28,084 nt of DNA. Source: Byssothecium circinans (lineage: Eukaryota > Ascomycota > Dothideomycetes > Pleosporales > Massarinaceae). Shown in pieces: positions 1-11,074 of the stretch. The notes under the pieces are model-generated. The model did no database searches. It was not told the origin of the DNA and saw only the letters and a program-made list of their open reading frames with translations. The number at the start of each line of letters is the position of its first letter. Positions within the stretch are counted from its first letter, which is position 1. Position numbers and translations under genes: made by a program. The DNA lies in contig ML976977.1 in the NCBI GenBank assembly GCA_010015675.1, positions 675,134 to 703,217 on the forward strand, in the 5' to 3' direction.

Positions 1-39
1 CTCAATCAATCTCAACTCAATCGGAGCTCTGCCAGGAAC

Positions 40-86
40 TCAATCAATCAACTTGAAAGGCGTTAGATTGATTGATTGATTGATGA
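40..86. repeat. CAATC/GATTG simple repeats forming an inverted repeat
   Basis: A run of CAATCAATCAA at 40-52 is followed by GATTGATTGATTGATTGATGA at 66-86, so the two arms can pair across a 13-nt loop. The first 20 bases also hold CTCAATCAAT copies. This is simple-sequence DNA just upstream of the first probable gene. No function can be assigned. Confidence 0.6.
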
Positions 87-125
87 CCAGTCTGCGTATC
101 CCAACAAAGCCGGCCAATTGGACGC

Positions 126-817
126 ATGGAACCACAACCCAATGAAAGCATCAAGCAATCCCAAAATGGAGCTTTCCTCTCGCAGCAGAGTCACAGTACC
201 AAGTCGAGCCCACCAGGCAGCAGCGCGGAATGTTCAGATTGTCCTCCACTGGCAACATCGAGATATTCTTGGCCGAGATCGGCTCTATCCACTAATTCCG
301 GCGCAAATGCATTCACATTCACCCGAAACACCTGCGCATTTCCAGGCTGGCCGACAGGTCCGTCACTGACGTCGCCCGAACGTGGCGCGTTCATCAGCGA
401 TATGGATCTATCCCCTGACGAACCAATCCTTCGTGAAGCACCGGAGCCACCACGGCCACTAGCACCCAAGCTCAATCCGTTGCCCCCCAAGCGCTTGGAA
501 AAGCCACGCTTGGGGAAAAGGAAACCACAGAAGCTTCTTGCACCCATTTATGAATCTTCCGAGGTACCAGATTGAGATTACACAGCTCCCTGGTCTAGTC
601 CCAAGCACAGCTGGACATGGTGGAAAGGCGCTTGGGAGGAAAACACTGCTGCTGTCAGTGTCAAGATATGCACGACGCTTTGGGGGCCGGTTCGGGCTTG
701 GTTTGTTCACTTGTGAGCATCATCACCTCCTATTCGGCCATCTGTTGGTCATTTCCGCACACCTTTAATCTATACGGCTCAACTGGGAATAGTCTAGCCT
801 GGCGGAGCATGAATTGA
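126..817 (+). CDS. Probable two-exon conserved hypothetical protein, Pro-rich then Cys-rich
   Basis: Exon 1 runs from the ATG at 126 to 563. A 47-nt GT..AG intron (564-610) joins it in phase 0 to exon 2 (611-817, stop TGA), giving about 214 residues. The N-terminal half is Ser/Pro-rich. Around residue 93 it becomes acidic and proline-rich, then strongly basic (LPPKRLEKPRLGKRK), a possible nuclear or membrane-proximal basic stretch. Exon 2 begins with a CCCQCQDM cysteine cluster followed by a hydrophobic segment (GLVCSLVSIITSYSAICW) that could be one membrane helix. The frame is preserved exactly across the splice and the residue style is protein-like on both sides, which argues for a real gene. 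The start could instead be the internal ATG at 402. I do not recognise the family, and the 3' end may continue through a further intron. Confidence 0.4.
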
Positions 818-1600
818 AGACGTAGCTATGCCCATACTCGAGGCATAAGATTACTTCCGACCCCAACGCTGGGATATCAAGCCATTTGTGATATTTTGTG
901 CTTTAGTGTGTCTCCTGTTAGAAAATGGAAAATCTCCGCAATGATGATCAGACCAGGCGGATGCATGGGCCAAAATGATCAAGGATAGCTCGTTATGGAG
1001 CCACTTGAATCTTAAGCGTTCACCACGGGTCGCCGGACACGTAATATGGAGTCCGAACATCGAACGCTGTAGGATTCGTTTCATTGCTTCACTTCAGCAC
1101 CCATGCCCTGCATGGCATCCATCTTCAGAGAACACGCGGCACTCTATGATTAAACGGCCTCAATCAATTACAATAGCATTGCCGGATCGGTGTGACCATT
1201 ATGGAAATCTTCTGGCCCCCATACTCTACTCTTGCATACCCGATTCAGGCACTACGGCTTCCCCCTGGTGGAGTCCACTCTACATGCAGATTCATAGCAG
1301 CTTCGTAGCATGGCTAGTGAGGACGCCTCACATGAACTCTAGTCAACTGATGCTGTGTCAGCGGGTCATGAACAGAGAGCCTGCAAACGCGTAGACTACG
1401 CTGGATGGCACTTTCGTATGAAGGAGCTACACATAAGGTGAAAGAACGTGGTCCCCTAGAGCACGGTAAAACTTCTCAGTTGATCGTTCATTCCACTGCG
1501 AATATGTCCATCAAAATGCCAAGACACCTTTACGCATTTACAGCTCTTTGGTAGGTAAGCAAACGGAGGCAGGCAGGAGACCGTTAACTGTTAAATGCAG
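818..1600. other. Intergenic stretch, no supported gene
   Basis: An open frame at 975-1394 has no recognisable motif and no splice logic, so it is not called. The right end must contain the missing first exon(s) of the GT2 gene. A plausible intron lies at 1555-1600 (GTAAGC donor, TGCAG acceptor), and the frame upstream of it (1484-1554) is open but has no ATG. Confidence 0.5.
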
Positions 1601-2891
1601 GCTGTATCGATATATTCGATTCCTCGTGAATGCAATCTCCTCATGGTCGTTCACACCCATTCCACTGCCAGGTAGACCCACCATTCATCCGTATGATGTC
1701 ACGGTTATAATACCGACTATCTGCGGAGAAGACATCGGGTCCCTTGTAGACACAGTTCGAAGTTGCCTCGCCACTAGCCCTAGTGGGATCATTATTGTCA
1801 CCGTCGACTCAGACAAGGAAATGATCTCTAGCATCGCAAAGTCCCTCAGTCCGGTCGTGAAAGTTTTGTCCATTCCATATCCAAATAAACGCCACCAAAT
1901 TTCCCGAGCTATACATGAGGTCAGAACTAGCATCACTATCCTAGCAGATGACGACGTAGTATGGCCCCACACCCTTTTGGGATATGTTCTTGCTCCTCTT
2001 GAGTTTCCCAATGTCGGCGCAGTCGGGACCCGGCAGCGAGTTCGGCCATGTGTTCGCTTCTCCGGCGGCAGCCCGTGGAAATTTCTGCGGGAGTATGTGT
2101 GGGAATATCTCGGAGCCTGTTACATCGAACGACGAAACTTCGAAATTACAGCAACGTCGCATATTGACGGAGGGATATCTTGCCTATCAGGTCGCACTGC
2201 TGCATTTCGGACGGATATCCTCAAGGACGACGAGTTCATCACAAGCTACTGCAATGAGATGTGGCACGAGAAAATTCTCAACCCTGACGACGACAACTTT
2301 ATTACTCGCTGGCTTGTATCCCACCGATGGAAGATAGTAATTCAATCCGCAGAGGAGGCGGTTGTGCAAACAACATTGGAGAAGAACTCCAAGTTCCTGT
2401 ATCAATGTCTACGCTGGGCACGGAGCAACTGGCGCAGCAACTTTACAAGCACGGTTTGCGAGAGACACGTATGGAGGTATGTGATCTGAGACTTACAGCG
2501 TGCCCGCCAATGCAAACAATTCATAGGCAACAGCCTTGGTCCACCTATGCACTCCATCTGGCTACACCGATGCACTCGCTTCTTACCGACCCTCTCCTTT
2601 TATATCTGTTGTACTGGGCCACAGATTCATATGATGGCGTTACGCGTTCGTGGGCGATCTTTATGCTCGTGCTGTGGATGCTGATAGCGAAGATCGCGAA
2701 GCTGTTTCCCCATTTTTATCGCCGCCCAAGAGACATATTCCTAATCCCTGTGACGTGGACGTTTGGGTACATGCATGGATTCATTAAGTATTACGCTTTG
2801 CTAACAATTGGCGAGGTATGTCTATCTTCATGAGGAATATGTTTAAGCTCACAGCCAAGTTTAGACATCCTGGGGTAGCCGTAAAAGCTAG
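1601..2891 (+). CDS. Glycosyltransferase family 2 (Cps1/hyaluronan-synthase-like) polysaccharide synthase, 5' end unresolved
   Basis: Three exons read cleanly: 1601-2476, 2527-2815 and 2865-2891. The 50- and 49-nt GT..AG introns keep the frame, and the last exon gives the short tail TSWGSRKS, typical of this fungal family. GT2 hallmarks are all present: DVTVIIPT at the start of the nucleotide-binding fold, ILADDDVVW (DxD, codons 1947-1955), GGISCLSGRTAAFR, DDDNFITRW (acceptor/base region) and QCLRWARSNWR (QxxRW). Two to three C-terminal membrane segments follow (LLLYLLYWA, WAIFMLVLWMLIAKIAKLF, and the region before the tail). The likely role is processive polymerisation of a UDP-sugar at the membrane; substrate unknown. 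No ATG lies in frame upstream of the catalytic region, so at least one 5' exon is missing, perhaps joined through an intron at 1555-1600 just after a phase-2 end. All catalytic motifs are intact. Confidence 0.8.
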
Positions 2892-3613
2892 CATGCACAT
2901 TCCATTTTAAGGGTTAGAAGAACAGGTTTCACTAGCGCTGAAAGAGTATATTGAGAAACGGGACCCAAATTGTTTGGCTGCGGTTGTGGTATGAGGGAAA
3001 CATTAGTCATCTGCCTTATTAGTCTGTAGCATCTGTGCGAACATTACCTGAGCTTTAAAGCTAGGCGCCTATGCCTTAACCGAACGATTGTTAGCCAAGT
3101 TCGAGCTGTACAGTGTTCATGTACGGATAGTGCTTTTCGAGTCGGCTCCGGCTTTGAATGTGCTATATGGGGGGAGTCGGTTACAACCTCCCCCCTGATC
3201 GCCCAATCATCTCAGGTCAGCCTGCAGGGTGTCAGCAGTGCATTGCATGACACATTCTCCTCCGGCCATTGTATAATCCTTCGCTCGAAGAAATCAGTAG
3301 GGAGTGGTTGGCGGAGACTCATAGCACCCTACTCGCATGCCACATGGCGATCCATACTGGACGAATTGGCATATGCCGCACGCGTTAACTCGATCGGGGG
3401 CTTCAACACCGCGCAATCGTTATCACTGTGCATGATCCAGCAGCCGTCTTGGTGAATGAAGGAAAGCACGTAGGGGTGGAGGGGGCTTCCAGTGAGAACA
3501 TGCGGCACAGTTGGATGCGTCGACAAGTATAAGAATGGGCAAACCCTCCTTGGTAAAAGGCTATCGACCTCCCTTCTGCATATCACCTTAATCCTGTACT
3601 TCGCAAAGCAACA
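2892..3613. other. Intergenic region between GT2 and AAA genes
   Basis: About 720 bases with no supported gene. It should hold the GT2 terminator and the AAA gene promoter and 5' UTR. The open frame on the opposite strand at 3329-3913 is an antisense shadow over the first AAA exon. No convincing TATA box was seen. Confidence 0.5.
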
Positions 3614-6078
3614 ATGCCGATCGCATCCCTGATCCTGAAGCCATGCAATACAGTTCCCGACACTCCTCCAAGCTGCGAAAGCCGCCAAGCTCCTGTGTTC
3701 ACAGGTCTGGCGCATTCGGATCCAATCACTGCCATTTCTCTGGCCGAGCTGTTCAAGGACATATTCAAGGCAATCCAAGCAACTACAAACATTCCTCAGG
3801 ATCCTGACCACAAGGCTGCTGAACACCAGGCCGCAAATAATCTGCAACCAGCATTCAAGGCAGTTGATGAAGTGTATGCTTCCAGTAGTGTGTAAGGCCC
3901 GGTTAGCTGACACATCCCAGCTGGGATGAGAAGGTGTACCGGTACACCATCGTGGAATTAGCCAAAGAAGAATTGGAGAAATCGGACGAATATGTCTTTG
4001 TGGTTCGCCGACGGACAGGCTAGTATGACAGCTGCACAGAGGGCCTCTGCTAACCCGTGTACTCTAGATCGGGACACAAAAGAGACGACGTATTATATTG
4101 ATATCAAATCAGAGCAGTTGCGAGACGTTTTGAGGACCTTATTGGAGAATATCAGTGTGATCAGTTTAAAGGAAGACAAGCTCTCTGTAAGTCATCCCCT
4201 TCACCGCAAAATCAATCGCTAAACAGACGTTAGGTTGAACAGAATCTGTTGTACAACTTCCTTCCTAAACTCGAACTGTCCCACTACTGGAACAATGTTG
4301 GCCCAGTTGACTACGCGCGCAAAGAACACCTAGGATTGCTGATCGATTATATAAAGATAGCATACAAGGCCACGACCCAGCACCTAGAATCCCTTTTACG
4401 GAGCCACCAGATCACGTATGACCTTCTCTGGGCCCTTTTCAGACCAAATACTATGGTATATACGACATGTCCCGGCACACACAGCCCACGGTGCGTCAAA
4501 TACGAGTCTGGCGAGGAAACGAAAACGAAGTCCGGCTCGAAGTACTGGAAGATTGAGTGCCGCTATCTGGATTTCGATGGCACAGATTTTGGCGAGATGT
4601 CGACAGAGCTCAAGGTCCCAAAGTTTCAGGGAGTGAGGCAGATTGATAGCCTTCCAGCCTTCCCCATCCAGTACCATCCAAATGCCACTGAAGTAAAAGC
4701 CGACTTATTTGAATGCGGAAGAAAGTTTGTTCGTTTGATGGGAACACACCATCATCACTGCAAGGGTCAGGCGTTCTTCATGCATAAAGGAAAGCCAGTG
4801 GGAGTTCCCGTTGACAGTCGGATCATGATCGATGCTGCCTTCTTTCGGAAGATGAATCCAAATTATTCCAAACCAAAGGCCAGCGAAGAGGACGACGCAA
4901 ATCCAATCTCATTATTTAGCTTGCTCCATCACTCTCAGCCGCAGCCTGAACGGGTCAGAAGCACTGGCTTGGAACCGGCTGACTTAACGGAGGATGATCT
5001 GCTTATCTGTAGTCCTACGGTACCTGGCTTCAGCTTCACCGACAAGTTGTGGGGTGAGACATGCCCTTTCTACTAGTTGTCATCAAACTAATTCGTAGAT
5101 ACATAGCGGAATTTCCCGTCCGAGGTATCAAGGATATCCAATGGTCCTCTGTGCCTTCTGATTGCCTAACGATTCCTAAAGAACAGGAAGAGGCCGTCAT
5201 GGCTCTTGCAGAGGCCCGTACTCATCGAGCGAACGAGTTTGAATTTGACGACTTTGTTGCTGGAAAAGGTCGCGGTCTTATTGTGCTCTTGCAGTATGAT
5301 TCCTAGAACACGCCTATCTGCGTTCACTCACACATATTAGCGGCCCCCCGGGCTTAGGAAAGACGCTTACGGCTGAAGCTGTTGCTGAGCATCTTAGAAG
5401 ACCTCTCTATTCGGTAGGTAAACCTTGTCCTTTTCGCTACAAGATTTTCTGACTCTCAAGATCTCCGCTGGTGAATTAAGCAACAAAGCAGGGAGTCTAG
5501 AAGGGCAGCTCTCAGACATCTTCCAGATTGCCAGTCATTGGAATGCAATTCTTCTTCTGGATGAAGCAGATGTCTATCTCGAGCGACGTTCATCTCAGGA
5601 CTTATTGCGCAACAGCCTCGTCACTGTATTTCTCCGCAAACTGGAATACCTGAACGGGATCATGTTCTTGACGACAAACCGAGTGACCGAGTTTGACGAA
5701 GCGATTCTTAGCCGGATCCACCTTATGATGAGATACGACGAGTTAAGCAGCTACGCAAGGAAGCAGATCTGGGGCCATTTCCTTTCTCGATCGGACACCT
5801 CTTATGGACCTCCAGATATCCTTGATGAGGAATTGGAACGGTTGGTTACCAGTAAGCTCAACGGGCGGCAGGTACGGTGCCTTGATTTCGTGTCCGGGGT
5901 ATCAATTTACTAACCACGAACGGCTCAGATCAAAAACGTTGTTTCCACAGCCCACGCACTAGCCACAAAGGAGGAATGTAGGATGAGGTTCACGCACCTT
6001 TCCAAAGCTGTGAAAGTGAGCGAGAAGTTTATGCGTGAGTTTAATAAGACGGAGCATATTGATAGCGTTTTCCATTAA
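3614..6078 (+). CDS. AAA+ ATPase of the fungal DUF7025-AAA family, eight exons, complete
   Basis: My splice model is 3614-3873, 3921-4018, 4068-4186, 4234-5053, 5107-5293, 5341-5413, 5461-5871, 5929-6078. Every junction keeps the frame, giving 2118 nt and 705 residues from ATG to TAA. The order matches a fungal family: Pro/Ala-rich N-terminus, then VDEVWDEK and YVFVVRRRT, a large central region (DUF7025-like, starting at the YYIDIKSEQLRDVL block and including LLWALFRPNTMVY and GRKFVRLMG), and a C-terminal AAA module. Walker A is GPPGLGKT (496-503), Walker B ILLLDEAD (549-556), sensor 1 FLTTNR (588-593) and the arginine-finger candidate is R604 in AILSRIH. All are intact, so ATPase activity is expected. 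The substrate is unknown; such proteins are thought to remodel protein complexes. The first intron has CTGAC and the fourth-to-last ones CTAAC/CTGAC branch sites. The second intron needs a GC donor (see separate entry). Confidence 0.85.
4019..4067 (+). other. Non-canonical GC-AG intron in the AAA gene
   Basis: The frame before (…VVRRRT) and after (DRDTKETTYYIDI…) joins only if a 49-nt intron starts with GC at 4019 (ACAG|GCTAGT) and ends with CTCTAG at 4067. It has a good CTAAC branch site at 4050-4054. The nearby GT at 4023 gives an in-frame TAA. A GC donor is a known minor class, but GCTAGT is a weak version of it. Confidence 0.6.
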
Positions 6079-6130
6079 GGGCAAACCGAACTAGTGTGGA
6101 CGGCGCGCCTTTTCCTTTTTCTTCCCTAGC

Positions 6131-6373
6131 TATGTGGAGCTATTTCGATACAATGATGCAAGTCGAAATTTAGATTACCATTCATTATCTAAGGCGCGCG
6201 AGTCTGTTCTCCTGCTTCATACTAAGCAACAGGATTGCGGGCGCACGGTGCAAACATGGCTTTTTGCATTATATTTTCAAATGGAAATCCATAAAGATAA
6301 CGTAGAAAGTGACGAAAAATATCAGGAGTTCCATTCCTTATTACCTAAATTCGCTGCACTGGGGTTAGAATGA
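6131..6373 (+). pseudogene. Orphan terminal-exon-like fragment
   Basis: A pyrimidine-rich tract ending in CCCTAG (to 6130) looks like an intron acceptor. It is followed by an open frame of about 80 codons ending with TGA at 6371-6373. The peptide is soluble-protein-like, with RYNDASRNLDYHSLSKARES, HTKQQDCGRTVQTWLFALYF and a charged end (DNVESDEKYQEFHSLLPKF). There is no ATG in this frame; the ATG at 6132 is in another frame and stops after 13 codons. The AAA gene ends only 53 bases upstream, so the rest of this gene is absent. It is probably the cut-off 3' end of another gene. Family not recognised. Confidence 0.3.
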
Positions 6374-6400
6374 CTGGATTCATAGCAGGAGCGGTACTTA

Positions 6401-8607
6401 CTATGCGCTTCAGGAGGGTAACTGTCTAGGAAGAGAGCTGAAGCGATCGTTGGAGCTGCGAATTCCGTCAGCTGATCAGACGACGTGATCAGTCTTAGGA
6501 AGTTTGAGAAGTGCTCATCTAAGTCTGGTGCTACCGGGTTATGGACCCTTGATGCCCTAAGGAAATCGAATGGTCCGTGAAGGGATTCCGAAAAATTCCC
6601 ACTTGCGTAATTATTTAAAGAGAGCGGAAATGGGTCGCAGAAAACAACGTTCGCGTGCCTTCTCTGCTCCTTCGTACTGAATCAGATCTCTCCATAAGGC
6701 GCTCTTTTACACGCCGGTACCGGGCATCAATAGACATCGTGCCGTTTGGGAAAAGGGCGACTATGTCAATCGCCGAGATCTGTTTAGACAGATCTTTTGT
6801 CGTTTCCTCCCTCAGCATCCACAGAAAGGCCTTTCTAGCCTCCTCGATTTCCGCTCTCGGAGTGATCTTGTCGGTGACTATAACTACACTCGGGAGCGTA
6901 CTTTTTGGAAGGGTCGATGAGTGGCCTCTCTCTAGCCACGTGGCTAAGTGGCGCGCGATTTGTCTAAAGCCGCCGATATCTGCAGAAAAGAAGCAGAAGA
7001 TATCTGTGAAGGTGAACAGCAGATGAGTATATATATCAACCGCCGCGGTATTTCCAGATCGTCGAAGGGATCGCCTTATAGTTTCGTGGCACTTGTCAGT
7101 CTTCGCATTTTTCCTCCCCGAGATGTAATTAGGTAAGTTACATCGCTATCCGCAAGGAGTATCGGACGGCCATTAAAGACGCTGGAGGGATCAAGATGAA
7201 GGTGCACCTCGCCTGGGTTTCGCTTAATCGTGAATCTCCGGGCCCTCTTTAATCCGAATAACGCTCGAAGAGCAATTGACTTTTCTGTATTACCGATTAG
7301 CAGAATTAGACTTGGCAGCTGTACATTGGGATGAGGTATATGTTTGATAAGCGTCTGAAGTCTGTCTGATTCTAGAAGAGCGGCTTCGCCTCCTTGTGTG
7401 GAAATGCTGAGCCAGTGGGTATGGTCGCAACGCTTCATAATTGATAGAACTGATGGTTAGGTGGTCAAATATGGACTTCGTTGAGGGTCGAAATAGGGTT
7501 TTCTTAAATTAGAAGTAGTGGCGCTTACCATGACTATTTCGGGCAGAACACGGACCACAATAGGGATCCCTGCCCGGGGCCGATTCAGGGCTCTGTCTGA
7601 TCAGTGCATTTTCCCTTGTCCAACGTTAAATCAACGTCCACCCCTCTACTACTACACGGTTTGCACACTAGCATTTCGAATGAATCGCCGCTAGCCCACT
7701 ATCTTGTACCTTAATAGTAAGTGATTCATGCTCACCGTAGTTGATCTGAATAACACTTCCTAGGCCATTCCGCCTGACAAACCTCGACTCAAGGAAAATC
7801 ATGTCGACTCTTCCACGATCCTCGTTCAACCGTCGAGGCAAAATAAACGAATGTGCTTTGTGCGGCAGGTCCAGGTCGCGCCATTGCCGTGAAAGGACAG
7901 ATCCACGAGCAAAAAGGGAATTTCTCTGTAATTAGAATATGGCGCGGCATAAGGCAAAGCCTGGAAATCCGAAGGAAGGATAGGGGAGAATGATGGATAT
8001 AGTTAGCTTCCTCCCTACTGGGCAAATGGCTAAACACCCCAATCAAAGTTTCGTTTGCTGACACATCACACAGTTGAACCATGCCTCCTCCCACAGGCAC
8101 GTAACGTCGTTACGGAATTCGTTCTTGGCGTCGGGCTGACTCAGCGATAGACCTTCGATGAACAGGAATCGAAAGCCTGTTTCTAAATTTAACCTACAAA
8201 CTTCATTCCAGCTGACGATATGAACGAAACGCACCCTTCAAAGCTGCCATTCCTGTTATGCCATTCCCATCCTCAAGCTCCACGTGCTCTCTTTCTAGGT
8301 TTCTCGACCCTATTTCCAACCTTTCTAACTCCTTCATCTGCTTCGGTTTCAATGCTTCCTACCTTTAACCGGTGAATTTCGTCTTGGAGTCTCCGAATGG
8401 TGTCCGTGTTTTTATTACATTTACTTCTCAGGTCATCGAGCCGATCGTCCAACTCCCCTAGATGGCTCATAATATAACGGTCGTGCTTTTCAAGAATGCT
8501 AATTTTGCAGCTCAGATGAATGACCGAGGCGAATATCCTCTCTATCGCACCTAATAGCGTAAGCTAGGTTTCGAGAGCACTTCGGAACGACTTACCAAGC
8601 GGGCCAT
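6401..8607 (-). pseudogene. Decayed, 3'-truncated relative of large fungal patatin-like proteins (N-terminal P-loop-like region)
   Basis: Read right to left. A coiled coil comes first (ELDDRLDDLRSKC, IRRLQDEIHRLK near 8470-8360), then fragments at 8220-7740 (TGFRFLFIEGLSLSQPDAK; SRQWRDLDLPHKAHSFILP). Next is an open stretch at 7438-7076 with a P-loop-like LILLIGNTEKS and RPILLADSD, then 7050-6615 (FTDIFCFFSADIGGFRQIAR, IVTDKITP, FLWMLREETTKDL) and 6610-6401 (PFDFLRASRVHNPVAPDL, FAAPTIASALFLDSYPP). From memory this is the N-terminal region of long fungal proteins that often end in a patatin phospholipase domain; no patatin domain is present here. Damage: a one-base frameshift near 6608-6618, an in-frame TAA near 7458, further frame changes at 7560-7680, and E in place of G in the expected GxxGKS. 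It stops at a GTAAGT donor near 6400 with nothing downstream. The start may be the ATG at 8607 or 8470. Confidence 0.5.
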
Positions 8608-8737
8608 ACGCGGAAAGTGTCCCTCTAGCGTTTGGGTATTTCGTACTCTTTTTCTCTGCATTCGTCTTGTCGCGACTTTCATTATCTTCGCGTTTTGGTG
8701 TTGGCTGGATATTCTAATCCTGTTAGGAACGGACTGA

Positions 8738-9999
8738 AGCAGCACAAGAAGAATTACACGCCTGCGCAGTGGTATCAGTCGCTTCAAGAGAGCCTTCGGG
8801 ATCGGCTTCGTGTGAAGTGTTCTAAACGCAGTTAGCGGTTCCCTGGAATATGGTGATATTCGCACGCACCGTGTTCTGATATTGAATTGGGGGGTTCCCA
8901 ATAGCAGTACTGGAGATACTCATCGTCGAAGGGGTACTAATGGGAACTGGTGCTTCTTAGGGAAACAGATGATTTAATGAATGCCGTTTAGAAGGTATGA
9001 AGCTCCTTTATATCCTGCTCTCCATTACTTGGCTGATGGGAGAGCTCAAGGCAGACTTCTGCACCTCGAATGTATCACAAACCCATGGTCAGGGAGATGC
9101 AGGCTGCATCAATATTGCGTTTTAATGCCGCTACGATAGGTGTATAGCCCTTCTCTCATGCACTCCGAGGCGGAAATGCACGCAGCTAGTCCGGATGGCT
9201 TCGCACGAACTACCCTGGCACGAGGATGCACCTATACCCTAGGATATGTCTCGGTGTCTTATTCTAGCGGTGCAGGGCTTGGAGGTTGCGTGGCTGAAGC
9301 CACATCATGCCGTATGCCCCTACGCCCATCAGGGCGAGCATGAAGTTGCGTGAGAGTCTTGGCCAGGGTCTCTAAGCAATCACATACTTCATAAACCCCC
9401 TTTCGTATGATCTGCAAGGCTGACTCCGGCGGTTCACAGGTCTTCATCTAATACGATTACTATCTTGTGCTGCTCCGGTGACATTCACTAGCAGCTACGC
9501 CTCGACGCCATGTACTAGGGCATATTTATGCGGATTTCCTAACGGCGAAGCCATCAGGCATCCGAGATGGCGAACCGAGAGACGCAATCGAATCAACTTG
9601 TAGCCTCAGCCTATCCCTAGCACCGGTGATACCGTACCGCGGGCAATGTGAGCATAAGTGAGCCTCCATAGCTACCGAGATATGGACTCCCGTCTGTCTT
9701 TAGTGTCCGTTAGTACCCCCTGACTGGTCAGGATTGAAGCCTAGATGCTCAGGATTCTCCGTTTGCATAATGATGACGTTTCTACCGTTGTCTCCTACGG
9801 TTTTATGGACGAGAGGATGAGCCTTGCCTCTCGGTACGGTGTGCTTCCAGGCGCAGCAGATGCACCATGAGGCTGTGGTGACCCCGATACCGTGATACTT
9901 CCCAGTCGTTCCTGCCAACCAACGCTGCGTTTAGCTGTGCTGGAGAGCTACTATTAATAGTCATGATCACTGCGTCGAGACACTAGCAATGCCTCGTTC
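8738..9999. other. Gene-poor decayed stretch
   Basis: Only short open frames occur, such as 9259-9447 and 9700-9918 on the minus strand. The first opens with MKTCEPPESALQIIRKGVYE and is mildly protein-like, but neither has a motif, a partner exon or a family I know. The stretch sits between two pseudogenes and is probably degraded coding DNA. Confidence 0.35.
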
Positions 10000-11074
10000 A
10001 TGCGGCGCTTCCATCGTGGCCAGGCCTTAAAACAGGTTCAGATAGACTGGTTAAGTGCGCGAAGCAGACAAAGACCGAAGCATCTAGCATATAAGGCGGT
10101 ACCGTTTGAGCTGCAGCTGGCCGAATTTTCCGCAGTTGGTCTCCTCTTTACAATAGCACATGCTATTCTTATCAGTTATATTGTTTGCTGCGCAGTCGGG
10201 CTAATTCCAAGCGTTAGGCTTATACGCCGGGATGCCAAGCCGTATAGAACGAACGAGATGGATGGGATGCCCAGGGTGGACAGGCGCTAGGAGAAGGTCT
10301 TGGCTGTTGTATTCGGCCTAGCTCAAGTTGCCTTACTTGTGAATAATATAGTGGCAGTTTCGATAACAATCACCTCTACTAGCTAGTTCAACTAGGTAAA
10401 TCTATCTATTACGTGCACCCTCTAGTTGATCGTCGGCACAAATGTAAGAACCCCTATTAGAACCCGTCAACTTGCTAACTCGTAGCATGAATAGCTTGCC
10501 CGCCATCTTCGTGCCTTATCTATTGACCATGCTGTTACGCACCTGCCATATATGGCGATTATCCTCCTGACCGCACGCGATGTCATGTTCTATCTCGAGA
10601 GCCCCTTAACTCTAGATCCGTCAGGCCTTCTCATCTGGAATAGGGGGACAAAGATATTTTTTATATACGAATCGGTAGTCCTTTTCTCTCTTGCCATACG
10701 ACCCCTCGTTTCTACGGCAATTTCATACCAGAACCTTCATCAGTTTGAGAACTTGGAGCAAAACAACCGAGAGATCAAAGGGTCATTGATACTCTTTATC
10801 GTCACAAACACAATTGGGGCGCTGTGCAAGCTAGTTGGGGCGACAGTACTTCTTTGCCTAACCCTGTTAGATAGGGCAAAACTCGACATTCGCCATGGGA
10901 TTTTCCTGGTACGTCTTCAAACTCCTTTTATTACATAGCTGACACGGACGAGGCTTGTATATCCGCTCAGTTACTATATGCCTTCAGCTTTTGCTTTCGC
11001 AGTATTACGCGTTGGACCGTCAAAGGGATTATCGCCTGTATGGCTATACCGCATCCAATACGTACAGATGGTGA
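10000..11074 (+). pseudogene. Multi-pass membrane protein relic with TAG-type stops
   Basis: One reading frame runs from the ATG at 10000 through 10908. It is interrupted by stops that are mostly TAG (first at 10288-10290, then near 10384, 10393 and between 10420 and 10500). It joins in phase 0 over a GTACGT donor at 10909 and CTTCAG acceptor at 10987 to a last exon ending TGA at 11072-11074. At least five hydrophobic segments are visible, including VGLLFTIAHAILISYIVCC, VLAVVFGLAQVALLVNNIV, IFFIYESVVLFSLAI and LILFIVTNTIGALCKLVGAT. The family is not recognised; transporter or receptor cannot be decided. TAG from CAG is the change expected of RIP, and this relic lies next to the heavily degraded block, which suggests leakage of RIP into flanking single-copy DNA. 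Confidence 0.55.

Noticed and set aside
975..1394. 139-codon open frame on the plus strand
   Set aside because: No motif, odd composition, no splice context; overlaps other equally open frames on the opposite strand.
3329..3913. 194-codon open frame on the minus strand
   Set aside because: Antisense to the first exon of the AAA gene, whose splice and family fit is strong.
8558..8737. Plus-strand frame with a membrane-like segment (VATFIIFAFWCWLDILILL)
   Set aside because: Short, no start, and overlaps the probable 5' end of the minus-strand relic; no family signal to choose it.
8551..8901. 116-codon minus-strand frame
   Set aside because: Arg-rich text without motif; only its last dozen codons may belong to the relic's first exon.
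9140..9343. Plus-strand 67-codon frame
   Set aside because: No domain or partner exons; overlaps an opposite-strand frame of equal quality.
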